A stretch of DNA of 44,228 bases from Thiocystis violacea (GCF_016583565.1 NZ_NRRF01000044.1:1-44228); one strand, 5' to 3'; shown: positions 1 through 9,873, counted from the first letter of the stretch. Program-made: numbers and translations. Notes: generated by a model from the letters alone, not told the origin.

Positions 1-207
1 ATCAGATCGAGATGTGGTTCTCGATCCTGGCGCGCAAAGTCCTGCGCCGTGGCAACCTCACCTCCATCGACGACCTTCAGAAACGCATCAGCGATTTCAT
101 CGACTTCTTCAATCGCACGTTGGCCAAGCCCTTCCGCTGGACCTATGAGGGAAAGCCGCTCGCAGCATGAATGATTAAACAGTCTCGGGATTTCCACTCT
201 GTTGCAC
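1..207 (+). mobile_element. IS630-family element, 3' end only
   Basis: The right end of an insertion sequence enters from the left edge of the window. Its terminal repeat lies at 177-207 and is followed by the TA dinucleotide (208-209) that IS630 elements use as target. Read on the minus strand, this end begins GTGCAACAGAGTGGAAATCC. It aligns with the left end of the other IS630 element at 43635, sharing AGAGTG, TCC and ACTGTTT at the same spacing. The two copies therefore belong to the same subgroup and are in the same orientation. Confidence 0.8.
3..170 (+). CDS. IS630-family transposase, C-terminal fragment (incomplete at window edge)
   Basis: The reading frame is open from the window edge to the TGA at 168-170. 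It encodes about 55 residues typical of the end of IS630/Tc1-mariner-type DDE transposases. The stretch QIEMWFSILARKVLRRG near the start is the characteristic segment following the last catalytic acidic residue, and FRWTYEGKPL is the usual terminus. The DDE catalytic core lies outside the window, so activity cannot be judged. The stop codon lies 6 bp before the terminal inverted repeat. Confidence 0.85.
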   Translation, partial: QIEMWFSILARKVLRRGNLTSIDDLQKRISDFIDFFNRTLAKPFRWTYEGKPLAA

Positions 208-397
208 TAGCGATTGTGACCTGATCGCCACGGCTGGCGGATGCTGGAATTCTGGAATGCTGGAGATGGACAGACAGCGCCACGCCAGACATCGTGTCGC
301 ACCACCAGCGCACCGAGGGCAGCGAAACACGAGTTTAGGGCAGAGTGAGCGGTGGAGCTAAGAGGTAGGTTACAGCGGGTTTTCAGCCCAAACGAAA

Positions 398-426
398 AAG
401 GGGCTAGCCGTTTCGGCTAGCCCCTT
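398..426 (-). terminator. Rho-independent terminator of the tRNA operon
   Basis: A perfect 13-bp stem (398-410 with 414-426) closes a 3-nt loop. On the minus strand it is followed by a T-rich tract at 391-399 (TTTTTCGTTT). It sits just past the 3' end of tRNA-Glu and would end transcription coming from tRNA-Ala. Confidence 0.9.
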
Positions 427-434
427 CCTTAAAA

Positions 435-510
435 TGGCGTCCCCACGGGGGTTCGAACCCCGGTTACCGCCGTGAAAGGGCGGTGTCCTAGGCCACTAGA
501 CGATGGGGAC
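435..510 (-). tRNA. tRNA-Glu (anticodon TTC)
   Basis: A 76-nt cloverleaf reads on the minus strand. The acceptor strands GTCCCCA and TGGGGAC pair, the T loop is GGTTCGAACC, the anticodon loop is CTTTCAC (anticodon TTC), and CCA is encoded (TGG at 435-437 on the plus strand). It is co-transcribed behind tRNA-Ala. Confidence 0.97.
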
Positions 511-569
511 AGAACTTGATATTCCAAGGATTCCGGCTCTTGACCCAATAACCGGATTCTGTCGAAGTT

Positions 570-645
570 TGGTGGAGCCAGGCGGGATCGAACCGCCGAC
601 CTCAACACTGCCAGTGTTGCGCTCTCCCAGCTGAGCTATGGCCCC
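570..645 (-). tRNA. tRNA-Ala (anticodon GGC)
   Basis: A 76-nt cloverleaf on the minus strand begins GGGGCCATAGCTCAG. Its anticodon loop CTGGCAG gives anticodon GGC, the T loop is GGTTCGATCC, and CCA is encoded at 570-572. The Ala(GGC)-Glu(TTC) pairing is common in gammaproteobacteria. Confidence 0.97.
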
Positions 646-663
646 AGTGCTCTGAGACGCGAA

Positions 664-692
664 ATACTAAAGGACATTTTCCGCTTTGTCCA
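664..692 (-). promoter_or_regulatory. Sigma70-type promoter of the tRNA operon
   Basis: On the minus strand TGGACA (687-692) and TAGTAT (664-669) are separated by exactly 17 bp. The -10 ends 18 bp before the first base of tRNA-Ala. Both boxes match the consensus at four or five of six positions. Confidence 0.75.
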
Positions 693-821
693 GATTTTTT
701 TCGCCTTTGTCGTGCCGACAGCAGCTTTATATTTTTGGCCAATGTCTCTGCCAACCTTCGGGGCTTGTGCCCCAAGCGAAGGGCGAAGATTTTACAGCGA
801 TTCGTAATCGGTGACTAGTGC

Positions 822-1038
822 AGGGCGAGCGCATATAAACTTTATTTTTGGCAGTGCGTTACGGCAGTATTGAGAGAAACCTTGTCAGGAGCCCCTCATG
901 TCCGCCAGTTTCCTTGAGCATTTCGCCCCGCTTCAAGACCCGCGAGTGGAGCGCAACAAGCTCCATGCCCTACTGGATATCGTGTTGCTGGTGGTCTGCG
1001 CGGCGACCAGCGGGGCCAACGGCTGGGGGTCGGGCTGA
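822..1038 (+). mobile_element. ISAs1-family fragment (5' end of element and transposase)
   Basis: An ATG at 898 opens 46 codons whose protein starts MSASFLEHFAPLQDPRVER and continues with LLDIVLLVVCAATSGANGW. This is the typical N-terminus of ISAs1 (H-repeat-associated) transposases. The frame ends at a TGA at 1036-1038 just after the similarity stops, because the element is cut and joined to integrase sequence near 1030. The upstream stretch from about 822 (CAGGGCGAGCGCATATAAAC) probably holds the terminal inverted repeat. That boundary is a guess, since the partner end is absent. Confidence 0.7.
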
Positions 1039-2107
1039 GAAACTTCGCAAGCAGGTCGAGGAGGCGCAGGCGGTCGAGCGCCATCAGGCGGAGCTGTCCC
1101 GCATTGCGGCTGAGAACGCGGCGCGACGGACCTTCAAGGATGCGCTGAGCCAGTGGGAGAAGGCGGAACTGTCGCGGCGCAAGGATGGCGGCAAGGAATC
1201 CATGCGGGCGATCGAGAAGGACATTCTTCCGGTCCTGGGCGAGGTGGCGCTGGTTGACCTCAAGCGATCCATGCTGGTGGATGTGCTCGATGGTGTGGTC
1301 GAGCGCGGCGCGCGGGTGATGGCGAATCATCTGTTCGGTGATCTGCGTCAGTTCTTCAATTTTGCGCTGGCGCGGGAATGGGTCGAGGCGCACCCGCTGG
1401 CGGGGTTGACCAAGGAGAAGATCGGCGGGCGGCAGAAGGAGCGGGAGCGCTATCTGTCCGAGGAGGAGATCATTGATCTGAAGAAGCGCCTTCCGTCGGC
1501 GAACCTGCTGCACACGACGGAGCTATCCATCTGGATCATGCTTTCGACCTGCTGCCGGGTGGGCGAGCTGTCACAAGCTAAATGGGCGGATTTGGACCTC
1601 GATAAAGGCGAGTGGTCCATCCCTGCCGGCAACAGCAAGAACGCCAAGGAGCACACCGTCTATCTTTCCGACTTCGCCAAGACGCAGTTCCAGGCGATGA
1701 AGACCCTGACCGGCGATTCGGATTGGTGTCTTCCGTCCCGAGACGGCATGGACCATATCTGTTTGAAATCCATCACCAAGCAGATCAAAGACCGCGTGCG
1801 CGATGAGCCGCTGTCCAACCGGACCAAGGCCACGGGGGTCTTACTGCTCTCGGGTGGGGCCTGGACGCCTCATGATCTGCGCCGCACGGGCGCGACCATG
1901 ATGGGCGAGCTGGGCGTGATGGGAGAGGTGATCGAGCGCTGTCTGAATCATGTCGAGCAGAACAAGCTCAAGCGGATCTACCAGCGCCATGAGTTGAAGG
2001 CAGAGCAGCGGGATGCTTGGCGACGGCTTGGGGATCGGCTTGCGTTACTGTTGGCTGCCGAGGAACAGGAAAATGTCGTCATCGGTCGGTTTTCACAGAC
2101 TGCTTGA
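1034..2107 (+). pseudogene. Tyrosine integrase (P4-like), 5'-truncated
   Basis: This is the core-binding and catalytic part of a tyrosine recombinase that inserts mobile elements at attachment sites. Catalytic residues can be read in order: Arg in TCCRVGELSQAKW, His-x-x-Arg in HDLRRTGATMM, His in CLNHV and the nucleophilic Tyr in RIYQRHE. The N-terminal arm-binding domain (DUF4102 type, roughly the first 90-100 residues) is missing. Its place is taken by ISAs1 sequence read in another frame. A continuous reading frame exists from 848, but its first 60 residues resemble nothing and come from the wrong frame of the ISAs1 fragment. Without an arm-binding domain and native start, the gene is probably dead. 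It likely once belonged to the island on its right. Confidence 0.8.
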
Positions 2108-2123
2108 ATCCACGACTCGCATC

Positions 2124-2840
2124 TCACTCCCCCCACACCTCCGCTGTCAGCGGCAGCTCGTTGAGTTCCGCACGGGCTTCACGCCAGGTCGGGTAATGTT
2201 CCCCAAGGATGGCGAGGAACCGCTCGCTGTGGGTTGGCTCCAGCAGATGCACCATTTCGTGCACCACGACATATTCCAGGAGGTCCCTCGGCTTCTTTAC
2301 CAGTTCGGTGTTGAGACGGATATGCCCGGCTTCGTGGTTGCAGCTTCCCCACTTGGTTTTCATTCGTTGCAGGAAATACGCCGAGACCTTCACTCCTAGC
2401 TTTGGCTCCCACTTGCCGATGATTGATGGCACCACTTGGTGAAGCAGGGACTTGTGCCACGCATGCATGACCTCAGCGCGCTTGTCGTGATCGCTGCCCG
2501 GTCGCACGGTCAGGGTGATGCGCTTGTGGTCGAGGGTGACGACGGGCGTGATGTCGCGCTCGACGACCGTCAGGAGATGCCGCCGCCCCCAAAGGTAGTG
2601 ACTCTCACGCTCGATGAACTGCCGTGGCGTCTCTCGCGCCTGGTTGCTCAGCGTCTCCTGCTGTTGGCGAATCCAACCCAACTTCGAGATCGCGTAGGCG
2701 CGGGCAACCTCAAGGCGCGTGCCCGTCGGAGCGGCTAGCGTGACCCGACCGTCCGGCGGATGCACGGAGAGATGCACGTTCTTGATGGCCTTGCGCGTCA
2801 CCAGGATCGAGATCTCCCCAAGCTGGATGGTCTCGGTCAT
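2124..2840 (-). CDS. YgjP-like metallopeptidase (DUF45, SprT-like)
   Basis: A 238-residue protein of the YgjP/DUF45 family of zinc metallopeptidase-like proteins. The zinc-binding HEMVH lies at residues 194-198, a likely third ligand is His204 in EPTH, and the family signature KTKWGSCN is at 161-168. The length is typical. It is the last gene of the restriction operon. Its ATG (2838-2840) shares one base with the stop codon of hsdR, so it is translationally coupled to it. Genes of this family recur next to type I restriction genes, but their role there is not established. A function in processing or quality control of the complex is only a guess. Confidence 0.85.
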   Translation of the reverse strand: MTETIQLGEISILVTRKAIKNVHLSVHPPDGRVTLAAPTGTRLEVARAYAISKLGWIRQQQETLSNQARETPRQFIERESHYLWGRRHLLTVVERDITPVVTLDHKRITLTVRPGSDHDKRAEVMHAWHKSLLHQVVPSIIGKWEPKLGVKVSAYFLQRMKTKWGSCNHEAGHIRLNTELVKKPRDLLEYVVVHEMVHLLEPTHSERFLAILGEHYPTWREARAELNELPLTAEVWGE

Positions 2841-5800
2841 CAGTAGCCTGGTTGGTTCTTGATGATTTCAAAGATCGCCTGTGTCGCTGCCCGATCCCGC
2901 GACAGCAGCGGAAACAGCGCATTGAGCACCTGCGCCTCGCGGGTCGAGTCCCCTTTCCAGCCAGCCGGTGCCTTCTGCTGCATGGCCTCGTCGATGTCCA
3001 GAGCGAGCTTTGCCTTGTCTTCCGAATCTGTCGGGCACTGGAAGCTGGAGGCCGCGATGCTGTCGAGATTGTTGAAGAGCACGATGGCTTCCGGGTGACC
3101 GTTCAGGATCTCAGGCCGGGCGCCCACGTCCTTTTTTGCCAAGCGTCTGACCAGTGCCTCTGCGTTCTGGAGGAATGTTTCGTAGGCGGAGGCGCCGACC
3201 CGACTCTGGGCGATCAGGTCATCCAGCAGCTTCGACATCTCCGCGTAGAACTTCGGATCGGTGAGTTGATCACGGATGATGGTCTTACGGACGTTGTTGA
3301 CGATCCCCTCGGCGACGGCGTTCTTCGAGAGCTTGCCCTTCGCGTTGAGCTTCTTCGCGATGGCGTCGTGGATACCGGTCTCGATGATCAACTCGACCAG
3401 AGAATACTGGTCGATCGTGCCCTGCGGGTCGGCCGGGTCCGCCTGAACGTAGGTGTTGAGCAGGTGGCGCATGTCCGCCTCGTAGGGCTTGATGTCCAAC
3501 TCCTCGCCCGAGTGCTTCTTGATCGCGGCTCGTGTGTCGCCGTAGAACTCCACTTCCTGCCGCAAGGCGTCGGCCTCGGCGTCTGTATAGCCCGCCGCCG
3601 TGAGATCCTGGGCAATCGAGGCGAAGGCGCGCACGAAGGTCGCCACCGCCTTGTAGAAGGAAACCCGAAGCACTTCGGTGTCGTTTAGAGCGCTCGGATC
3701 GCTGGCGTCGCCGCAGAAGTAATGCAGATACTGCTCGACCTCGCGAGGCGGCGGCACCGGCTCGCACAGATACCGGAGCGCCTCGCGCGCCGCATCGAGC
3801 TGTTTCTTGCCTTCCTTCAGCCTGTCTTTCAGATAAGCGTTGTTGTCCTCCTTGGTGCCGCCGTCGACATCCAATTCGTCGGAGCTATAGACCGCGATGG
3901 CCTGCTGCACGTCCCCGAACAGCTCCTTGAAATCGACGATGTGGCCATAGTCCTTGTCGTCGCCGTCGAGGCGGTTGGTGCGGCAGATGGCCTGGAAGAG
4001 ATTGTGGTCGTGCAGCTCGTTGTCGAGATAGACGTAGGTGCAGGAAGGGGCATCGAAGCCGGTCAGCAGCTTGCTGACCACGATCAGCAGCTTGCAGTTG
4101 GCAGGCTCCTCGATGAAGCGGCGCTTGATCTCGTCCTCGTACTGCTTCGTGCTCTGCCCAGCGGTCAGGACATGCTGAGTGTAGGTGTCGAACTTGTAGC
4201 GTTCGTCGCTGTTCGCCGGCTCCCTGGAGATCGCGTTGTGGTTCGGCTGGAACGAGGTGACGATGCCGCAGTATTGGCCGAATGACGTGTTCCGGAACAA
4301 CCGGTAGTAGTGGCAGGCGTCATAGATCGAGGCCGCCACCAGAAGCGCCGTGCCGCGGTCATTATTCAGGCGCGGACGCAGACCGAAGTCCTCGATGATG
4401 CTGGCGATGATCCGCTGCTTGCGCTCTGCGGCGCTCATCAGCGCTTCCATGGTCGCCCAGCGCTTGCGCAGAACAGCGCGCTGGAAGTTGTTCAGCCCCT
4501 TGGTCGTCTTGTCGAACCAGGCGTCCACCTTCTTCTGCTGGGTCAGGCGCTCGGGCACATCACGGGCCTCGTACTTCAGGTCGAGGACCACCTTGTCGGC
4601 GACCGCCTCATGGAACTTGTAGGTGTCGATGTAGGTGCCAAAGACCTGCCGCGTGGTCTGCCTGTCCTTCCGCAATAGAGGTGTGCCGGTGAAGCCGACA
4701 AAGATGCCGTTCTCCAGCCAGCGCTTCATCTGGCGGTTCATCTCGCCGCCCTGGGTGCGGTGGCACTCGTCCACGAACACATAGAAGCGGCCGTGAATCG
4801 GGGGCGGTTCGCTCTTGATGTCCGGCTCGAACTTGTGGATCAAGGCGCACAACAACCGGGGCGTGGTGGCCCCCAGCTTCTCGACGAACTGAGCCCGCGA
4901 GGTGATGCGCGGCGAAGGCGCATCCTCGGCAATGACGCCCGCGTTCTTCATCACGCCCAGGATCTGCTGGTCCAGCTCATCGCGGTCGGTGATGATCAGG
5001 ATGCGCCCGTCGGGGTCGTGCTCCAGCAGCCACTTGGCGAGCAGCACCATGAGGATGCTCTTGCCGCTGCCCTGGGTGTGCCAGATGACGCCGCCCTCGC
5101 GCTGCCTGATCCGCTCCTGCGCCTTCTTCATGCCGACGAACTGATGGGGCCGTGGCACCTTCTTCTGGCCCGCGTCGAAGATGATGAAGTTCCGGATCAG
5201 GTCCAGCAGACGGGTCTTCTCACACAGTTGCGCCAACGGACGGTCCAGCAGGACACCGGCGGCGGCATAGAAACCACGCGCGTCGGCAACATCCAGCTCG
5301 AACGCGTCCTTGGCGCCTCGCTCTTTCCACTCCACGAAATGCTTCTCCGGCGTGCCGGTGGTGCCGTAGCGCAGCCCTTGCGAATCATTGCCTGCAAAGA
5401 CCAGTTGCACCGTACTGAAGAAGCCCTTGTTGAAGATCTCCTCCTGGTTGGTGATGAGCTGGCGCACGCCGTCCGCCACCTCCACCGAACTGCGCTTCAG
5501 CTCGATCAGGGCGATGGCGATGCCGTTGATGTAGAGCACCAGGTCGGGCCTGCGCTCGTAGCCGCCGCGCAGGGTGACCTCCTCGGCGAGGGCGAAGTCG
5601 TTGCGCTCCGGGTGCTCCCAATCGATGAGATGCACCGTCTCGTGGGACTGACCGGCGGCGGTCTGCACCGGCACGCCATAGCGCAGCAACTGGTAGGTGC
5701 GCAGATTGGCCTGATAGAGGGTGATGCCCGTCGCGTCGGCGGCGGTCTCCAGCTTCTGAAGTGCGGCGGAGATGTGCGCGGCCGAGTAGCCCCGCGCGGC

Positions 5801-5959
5801 GAGATTGTCGCGTAGCAGATCCGTCTCGATGGCGCGGTTGTTTGGGCGCTTGCTCCATTCGCCGAGGTAGCGGTAGCCGAGGCAATCCTGGCGAGCCTCG
5901 TCCGTGAACAAGGAGAGCACGCGGTTCTGTGTCAGACGTTCGGATCGCGGCGCAGTCAC
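2840..5959 (-). CDS. hsdR: Type I restriction endonuclease subunit R (HsdR)
   Basis: The motor and nuclease subunit, which translocates and cuts unmodified DNA in complex with HsdM and HsdS. I chose the GTG at 5957-5959, giving 1039 residues, because it overlaps the stop of fic in a GTGA arrangement. The longer open frame to 6241 adds 94 residues of low-complexity sequence antisense-like to fic. From this start the nuclease motif is P138-D139 with E153-L-K155. The helicase Walker A is TQGSGKS at 295-301, the DECH box is at 397-400, and FTGTPL and QAICRTNRL follow. All catalytic motifs look intact, which contrasts with the altered HsdM. Confidence 0.95.
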   Translation of the reverse strand: MTAPRSERLTQNRVLSLFTDEARQDCLGYRYLGEWSKRPNNRAIETDLLRDNLAARGYSAAHISAALQKLETAADATGITLYQANLRTYQLLRYGVPVQTAAGQSHETVHLIDWEHPERNDFALAEEVTLRGGYERRPDLVLYINGIAIALIELKRSSVEVADGVRQLITNQEEIFNKGFFSTVQLVFAGNDSQGLRYGTTGTPEKHFVEWKERGAKDAFELDVADARGFYAAAGVLLDRPLAQLCEKTRLLDLIRNFIIFDAGQKKVPRPHQFVGMKKAQERIRQREGGVIWHTQGSGKSILMVLLAKWLLEHDPDGRILIITDRDELDQQILGVMKNAGVIAEDAPSPRITSRAQFVEKLGATTPRLLCALIHKFEPDIKSEPPPIHGRFYVFVDECHRTQGGEMNRQMKRWLENGIFVGFTGTPLLRKDRQTTRQVFGTYIDTYKFHEAVADKVVLDLKYEARDVPERLTQQKKVDAWFDKTTKGLNNFQRAVLRKRWATMEALMSAAERKQRIIASIIEDFGLRPRLNNDRGTALLVAASIYDACHYYRLFRNTSFGQYCGIVTSFQPNHNAISREPANSDERYKFDTYTQHVLTAGQSTKQYEDEIKRRFIEEPANCKLLIVVSKLLTGFDAPSCTYVYLDNELHDHNLFQAICRTNRLDGDDKDYGHIVDFKELFGDVQQAIAVYSSDELDVDGGTKEDNNAYLKDRLKEGKKQLDAAREALRYLCEPVPPPREVEQYLHYFCGDASDPSALNDTEVLRVSFYKAVATFVRAFASIAQDLTAAGYTDAEADALRQEVEFYGDTRAAIKKHSGEELDIKPYEADMRHLLNTYVQADPADPQGTIDQYSLVELIIETGIHDAIAKKLNAKGKLSKNAVAEGIVNNVRKTIIRDQLTDPKFYAEMSKLLDDLIAQSRVGASAYETFLQNAEALVRRLAKKDVGARPEILNGHPEAIVLFNNLDSIAASSFQCPTDSEDKAKLALDIDEAMQQKAPAGWKGDSTREAQVLNALFPLLSRDRAATQAIFEIIKNQPGY

Positions 5960-6936
5960 GGCAGGATCTCCCAGCGACCGCCCTTTTGCGGACCCACATG
6001 GCGCAGTTTGCCGGCCTTGACCAGTTTGGCGCTGGCCATTTCGACCGCCCGCACCGAGCGTCCGATCACGGCGGCCACCTCCGCCAGCGTCATCTCGGGG
6101 TTCCGTCCGAGCAGCTCCAGCAAGGCTATCGGCGTTTTCACCGACGTTTTCGCCGAAGGATTCACCGAAGTCCCGTCCGCGATTGCCTGTCGCAGGGCGG
6201 TGGCGAGTGCATCGAGCATAAACAGGATGAAGCCACTGCAATCGGCGGCCTCGTCCGCTTCTCCCAACACCCGATAGTAGGCGTCCTGTCGGCTCCTGAT
6301 CACGGTCTCGACGGGCAGATAGGCGAGTATGGGCTGCCAGCGGCTCAGAATCAGCGTTTGCCAGAGGCGCCCGACGCGCCCATTGCCGTCGCTGAAGGGA
6401 TGGATGAACTCCAGCTCGTAATGCATGGCAGAGGATGCGATCAAGGGATGGGCCTCCGTACTGGACAGCCAGCCGAGCAGGTCGTCCATCAGTCGGGGCA
6501 CCTGGCTCGGTGGCGGCGCCATGTGAATCAGCCGATCCGCCCGGTAGATCCCGACCCCGCGCTGGCGCAGATGCCCGGCATCATCGGCCAGCCCATGCAA
6601 CAGCAGCCCGTGAGCGGCCAGCAGATGGTCCAAGCGGGACGGGTTCCAGTCGGGCAGGGCCTCGTAGGCGTTGAAGGCGTTGCGCACCTCCTGGATCTCG
6701 CGGGGCAGACCCAGCACCGGCTTACCGTCCAGCACGGCGGTCACCTGTTCCACGGACAGGGTATTCTGCTCGATGGCCAGGGATGCCTGGATGGTGCGGA
6801 TACGGTTGCCCCGGCGCAGCTGCGGCACCAGCCCGGCGCGGCTGGCCTCTTTCCAACGCCCCAGCCACTCGGCAATCTCCGCCACCTTGGAGAGCGTGGC
6901 GTGGTTGAGACTGAACGGTGGCTGGTAGGCACTCAT
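5956..6936 (-). CDS. Fic/Fido-domain protein (probable AMPylase) inside the hsd operon
   Basis: A 326-residue Fic protein. The family transfers AMP or a related group from a nucleotide to hydroxyl groups of target proteins. The catalytic motif [12 protein letters not shown] is complete at residues 179-190. An N-terminal helix carries SLAIEQN (52-58), resembling the autoinhibitory S/T-x-x-x-E-G/N motif. The key Glu56 is present but the next residue is Gln. The C-terminus (about 255-326) reads as a winged helix. Start and stop codons overlap hsdS upstream and hsdR downstream by four bases each. Fic genes are known from type I loci, but the target and effect on restriction are unknown. Confidence 0.92.
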   Translation of the reverse strand: MSAYQPPFSLNHATLSKVAEIAEWLGRWKEASRAGLVPQLRRGNRIRTIQASLAIEQNTLSVEQVTAVLDGKPVLGLPREIQEVRNAFNAYEALPDWNPSRLDHLLAAHGLLLHGLADDAGHLRQRGVGIYRADRLIHMAPPPSQVPRLMDDLLGWLSSTEAHPLIASSAMHYELEFIHPFSDGNGRVGRLWQTLILSRWQPILAYLPVETVIRSRQDAYYRVLGEADEAADCSGFILFMLDALATALRQAIADGTSVNPSAKTSVKTPIALLELLGRNPEMTLAEVAAVIGRSVRAVEMASAKLVKAGKLRHVGPQKGGRWEILP

Positions 6937-8243
6937 ACCAGCCGCGTCCTCCCAGTGAGTAGTTCCTGCATCATCGCCTGCTTGAGGGCGCGGGTCTTGT
7001 CGCGGCGGGCTTCGAGCGCTTCCAGTTCGGCGTCCATGTCGGAGAGGGTTTCGGCGATGGCGGTTTGTTCGGGTAGGGATGGCATGGAAAACTCAAGCGA
7101 CTCAATGCTACTCGGCTTCAAGTTGTTAATGCTCGATCCGGCAAGCAGATTGTTGATGTAATCACGGTATTGAGCGGTCAGGAAAAGATAGAAGACAAAG
7201 GCGGGGTTCGCCTCGGCGGAGTTCGTGCGAAAGCAGCCCATGAATGCGCCGAACGTGTAGTCGTGGCCATCGTTTACCCGAAAAAGCCCGGCCTTGCCAA
7301 CGAGAGCTTTGCTGCCGTTGGCCATACAAATGAGGATGTCATCTTTCTCGAGGAGTTGGCGCGAAGCTACCCTTGCGGCATTCACGAACTGAACTTCATT
7401 GGTGACAATGGTTGCGTTCTGAACGTTGTTGGATCGGAGGAGGCGCTTGGTATGTGGTGAGTCGTAAGCCGCAAGGTCACTGTCCCCTCGGTAGCTCACG
7501 CCTCGCAGACAATTCCCGGAAGCCCCCAGCCGCTTTATCTCCCAGTCCCCGCTGAAACCAGGGAGGCGGGTCTGGCCGGTGAGGAGTTGCTGCATGGCGG
7601 CCTGTTTGAGGTCGCGCTTCTTGGCGATGAGCCGGTCCAGCCCGCCCAGCAGGGCATCCACATCGCTCAACGCCGTCGCGATGGCGCGTTGTTCGGCCTC
7701 GGTCGGAGGCCATGCAAGAATGAGGTTCTCGAATCGCTTGCCGCCGAGATGGGCGATCGAGGTCGTCTGCAGAGCGACTCGTGCGAATACGCCGGATTGT
7801 TGCGAAAAGCGAAAAAGGTGGGAGGCAAACTCACCGCATACCCCCGGCCGGGCTCTGAACCGGAGAAGCTGGTTCTGTATCGCGCATGGTTCCGGATATT
7901 CCTCGCGATACATCGCGCACCGGCCCACGAGTTCGAGACTTTGTCCCTCGTTCAGGAGTACGTCACCGCTTCTGAGCGCGAACTGGGCAAACTGCGCCTC
8001 AGTCATTGGCATCGTCAGGACATCATCAATGTCGATTCGTCCGTCGAAGACGTTCTTGGTGCGCAAGTACGGTCGCTGTTGTCCTGGGGCACTCGCCGCC
8101 AGAGCTTTCCCTGTCAGCACTTCGCCCTTGCGACCAACGGGTGCCGGATCCCAGTCCACCGGTACGATTCCAACATCCGTGCGCTTGTAGCCGGATGGAA
8201 TCTCTGTGGCGCTGCACATATCGAACCTGACCTCTCGATTCAT
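6933..8243 (-). CDS. hsdS: Type I restriction specificity subunit S (HsdS)
   Basis: The DNA-recognition subunit, 436 residues. It has two target-recognition domains, each followed by a conserved coiled-coil helix. The two helices carry recognisable repeats, KKRDLKQAAMQQLLTGQTRL near residue 210 and TRALKQAMMQELLTGRTRL at the C-terminus, the usual internal duplication of HsdS. It starts at the ATG of 8241-8243, one base into the stop of the HIRAN gene, and overlaps fic at its end. Both half-sites of the recognition sequence would be set by these two domains. No truncation is visible. Confidence 0.93.
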   Translation of the reverse strand: MNREVRFDMCSATEIPSGYKRTDVGIVPVDWDPAPVGRKGEVLTGKALAASAPGQQRPYLRTKNVFDGRIDIDDVLTMPMTEAQFAQFALRSGDVLLNEGQSLELVGRCAMYREEYPEPCAIQNQLLRFRARPGVCGEFASHLFRFSQQSGVFARVALQTTSIAHLGGKRFENLILAWPPTEAEQRAIATALSDVDALLGGLDRLIAKKRDLKQAAMQQLLTGQTRLPGFSGDWEIKRLGASGNCLRGVSYRGDSDLAAYDSPHTKRLLRSNNVQNATIVTNEVQFVNAARVASRQLLEKDDILICMANGSKALVGKAGLFRVNDGHDYTFGAFMGCFRTNSAEANPAFVFYLFLTAQYRDYINNLLAGSSINNLKPSSIESLEFSMPSLPEQTAIAETLSDMDAELEALEARRDKTRALKQAMMQELLTGRTRLV

Positions 8244-8971
8244 TAGGCCGCCGCGAGCAGCGCAAGCGGCCGATGCTCATCCGATTCATAGAAACGCTTT
8301 CCAGCCTTCCCCGTAAAACGCGCCTCGCACAGCAGTCGAAACTGAGTGGGCGCCTGGTGGTTGTTGCGCGCGACCCTCAGTTGAATCGGGGTTTCGCGCA
8401 TGACCACGCGCAGACTTTGATTCAGATAGCGCGGACAGTAGCCGAGCGGTTGCGCCGCGCCATCCTCTAGCCTCAGCGCGTAACGATCGTGCTGGTGGTC
8501 CTCGGGGATCAATTGCAGGGGCGTGCCGGGCTGAAGTTGGTCCAGCGCCTCCAGTGCCTCGGGCGGCAGATAGCGCAGGCCGTGGCTGAAGAAATCGAGC
8601 GTCATCCAACCCGAATCGTCCGGCTCCACTTCGGGGTAGACACAGAGGCTGTCGGTCGCTCGGCGTCCGCCGGAGCGTGCCAGCAGCTCCAGGGGGCTGG
8701 CATCCGCATCGACCCCCAACCAGTCCAGGTAGCAGGGAAACTCGGGGCGGGAGCGGTTGAGGATGCGGTTGGCGAAGAGCGGAAACAGGGTGTCCGAGTG
8801 ATAGCAACGATAGAGATCGTGCATCCGACTCAGGTAGTCGAAGCGTGGAGATGCCTCCGCGCCGGCGGTATAGCAGAAGCGATAGCCGGTCTTGCTCGAC
8901 TGAGTCAGACGGCCGACCGTGTGCCAGATTCGCGTTTCGGGATCCTGCCAGGCGATATAAAGGGTGTTCAT
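8243..8971 (-). CDS. HIRAN-domain protein with HipA-N-like front half
   Basis: A 242-residue protein. Residues about 120-190 (FFSHGLRYLPPEALEAL, then DRYALRL and PLGYCPRYLN) fit the HIRAN domain, a fold linked in other proteins to binding DNA ends or stalled forks. The first about 90 residues (VGRLTQSSKTGYRFCY, SDTLFPLFANRIL) resemble the small N-terminal subdomain of HipA kinases. That subdomain is missing from the neighbouring kinase. The gene overlaps the kinase gene upstream and hsdS downstream by stop-start overlaps. I infer that it works with the kinase as the second half of a split HipA-type protein. The HIRAN call is firmer than the HipA-N call. Confidence 0.72.
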   Translation of the reverse strand: MNTLYIAWQDPETRIWHTVGRLTQSSKTGYRFCYTAGAEASPRFDYLSRMHDLYRCYHSDTLFPLFANRILNRSRPEFPCYLDWLGVDADASPLELLARSGGRRATDSLCVYPEVEPDDSGWMTLDFFSHGLRYLPPEALEALDQLQPGTPLQLIPEDHQHDRYALRLEDGAAQPLGYCPRYLNQSLRVVMRETPIQLRVARNNHQAPTQFRLLCEARFTGKAGKRFYESDEHRPLALLAAA

Positions 8972-9873
8972 GGTGTCAGGCTCTTGAGCAGTCGTTCTCG
9001 GTTCAGTTCGAGCAGGCGCATCGCAAAGGTTTTGGCGATCTGACTGGCCTCGCTCTCCTGAAGTTGCTCGAACAGTGCCGCGATGTCTTGCGCGTCGACC
9101 CTTTCAAGCTGTCTGAGCCAGATCTGTGCAGCGGTCGGTGATCTGCTGGCGGCTTTCTCGAATAGCTCAACCGTTTTTAGCGGCTTGGCGCTGTCCTGGC
9201 GCTCATAGATGGCCGATCTGGCTCGGTTCACATAGGTCGAGATGTGGCGGCCCCGGTCGCGGGTGGTCAATCGCGCCTCACGGTTGCTGTCGGTTTCATT
9301 TTGTCCCATTGAGGCGGCATGGTCGAAGCTCGGCGACAGATAGATCCGCTGTTGATAATGAATGACTCCCCAGTTCTCATGATGACGGTCTTGATTGGCA
9401 ATCCAGGCGTCGAGCAGCAAATAGCCCAGGAAGAGGTCATAGGCCGTCGTGATCGAGTCAGCGGGCGGCTTCCAGTCCGGAGGGAGCCCGATGTCTCGGT
9501 GTGTCAGCAAGCCATGGATCCTTCCCAGCGTGTGATCGCTGACCTGTCTGACCTCATGGACCGGGTACTCCGGGTGGATCTTGGCCAACAACTCGTTCCC
9601 AGCGATCAAGCGGCCACCCTCGGGGACGATGAGCGGCGAGAGCACGCCCTTTTCATCCCCACGCACGGCGAACTCATAGTCGGCATGCGGGATGCCCAAC
9701 ATGGACGCAAGTCTCGCCGCGATCACCTCGGCCCAATTCTCGCCGGTGCCGGGCCGGCCGATCTTGAACAGATAACGACCGCTCTCCAATCTGACCCAAG
9801 ACTTTTTCTTGGTTCCAAGCTGTTCGAGAAGCTCCGGAAGGCTGGTGTCGATGACCCGAACCGGGAACGTCAT
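8968..9873 (-). CDS. HipA/CtkA-like serine/threonine kinase
   Basis: A 301-residue protein with the HipA-type kinase core. It has a putative ATP-binding Lys37 in LFKIG and an acidic helix with ENWAEVIAARLA. The catalytic loop NQDRHHENWG spans residues 160-169 (Asp162, Asn167), and the metal-binding Asp184 lies in SFDHAASMG. It lacks the N-terminal subdomain of classical HipA, as do CtkA and HipT. HipA-type kinases phosphorylate proteins such as aminoacyl-tRNA synthetases and cause growth arrest. No HipB-type antitoxin is encoded next to it. The ATG overlaps the hsdM stop as ATGA, so its dose is tied to HsdM. The target is unknown. Confidence 0.88.
   Translation of the reverse strand: MTFPVRVIDTSLPELLEQLGTKKKSWVRLESGRYLFKIGRPGTGENWAEVIAARLASMLGIPHADYEFAVRGDEKGVLSPLIVPEGGRLIAGNELLAKIHPEYPVHEVRQVSDHTLGRIHGLLTHRDIGLPPDWKPPADSITTAYDLFLGYLLLDAWIANQDRHHENWGVIHYQQRIYLSPSFDHAASMGQNETDSNREARLTTRDRGRHISTYVNRARSAIYERQDSAKPLKTVELFEKAASRSPTAAQIWLRQLERVDAQDIAALFEQLQESEASQIAKTFAMRLLELNRERLLKSLTP

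Noticed and set aside
848..1033. N-terminal 62 codons of the integrase-containing frame as protein
   Set aside because: They are the wrong frame of an ISAs1 transposase start. The ISAs1 frame itself gives a recognisable protein.
5960..6241. Upstream 94-residue extension of HsdR
   Set aside because: It lies entirely inside fic in another frame and is Gly/Arg-rich. The GTG at 5957-5959 overlaps the fic stop and gives the normal HsdR N-terminus.
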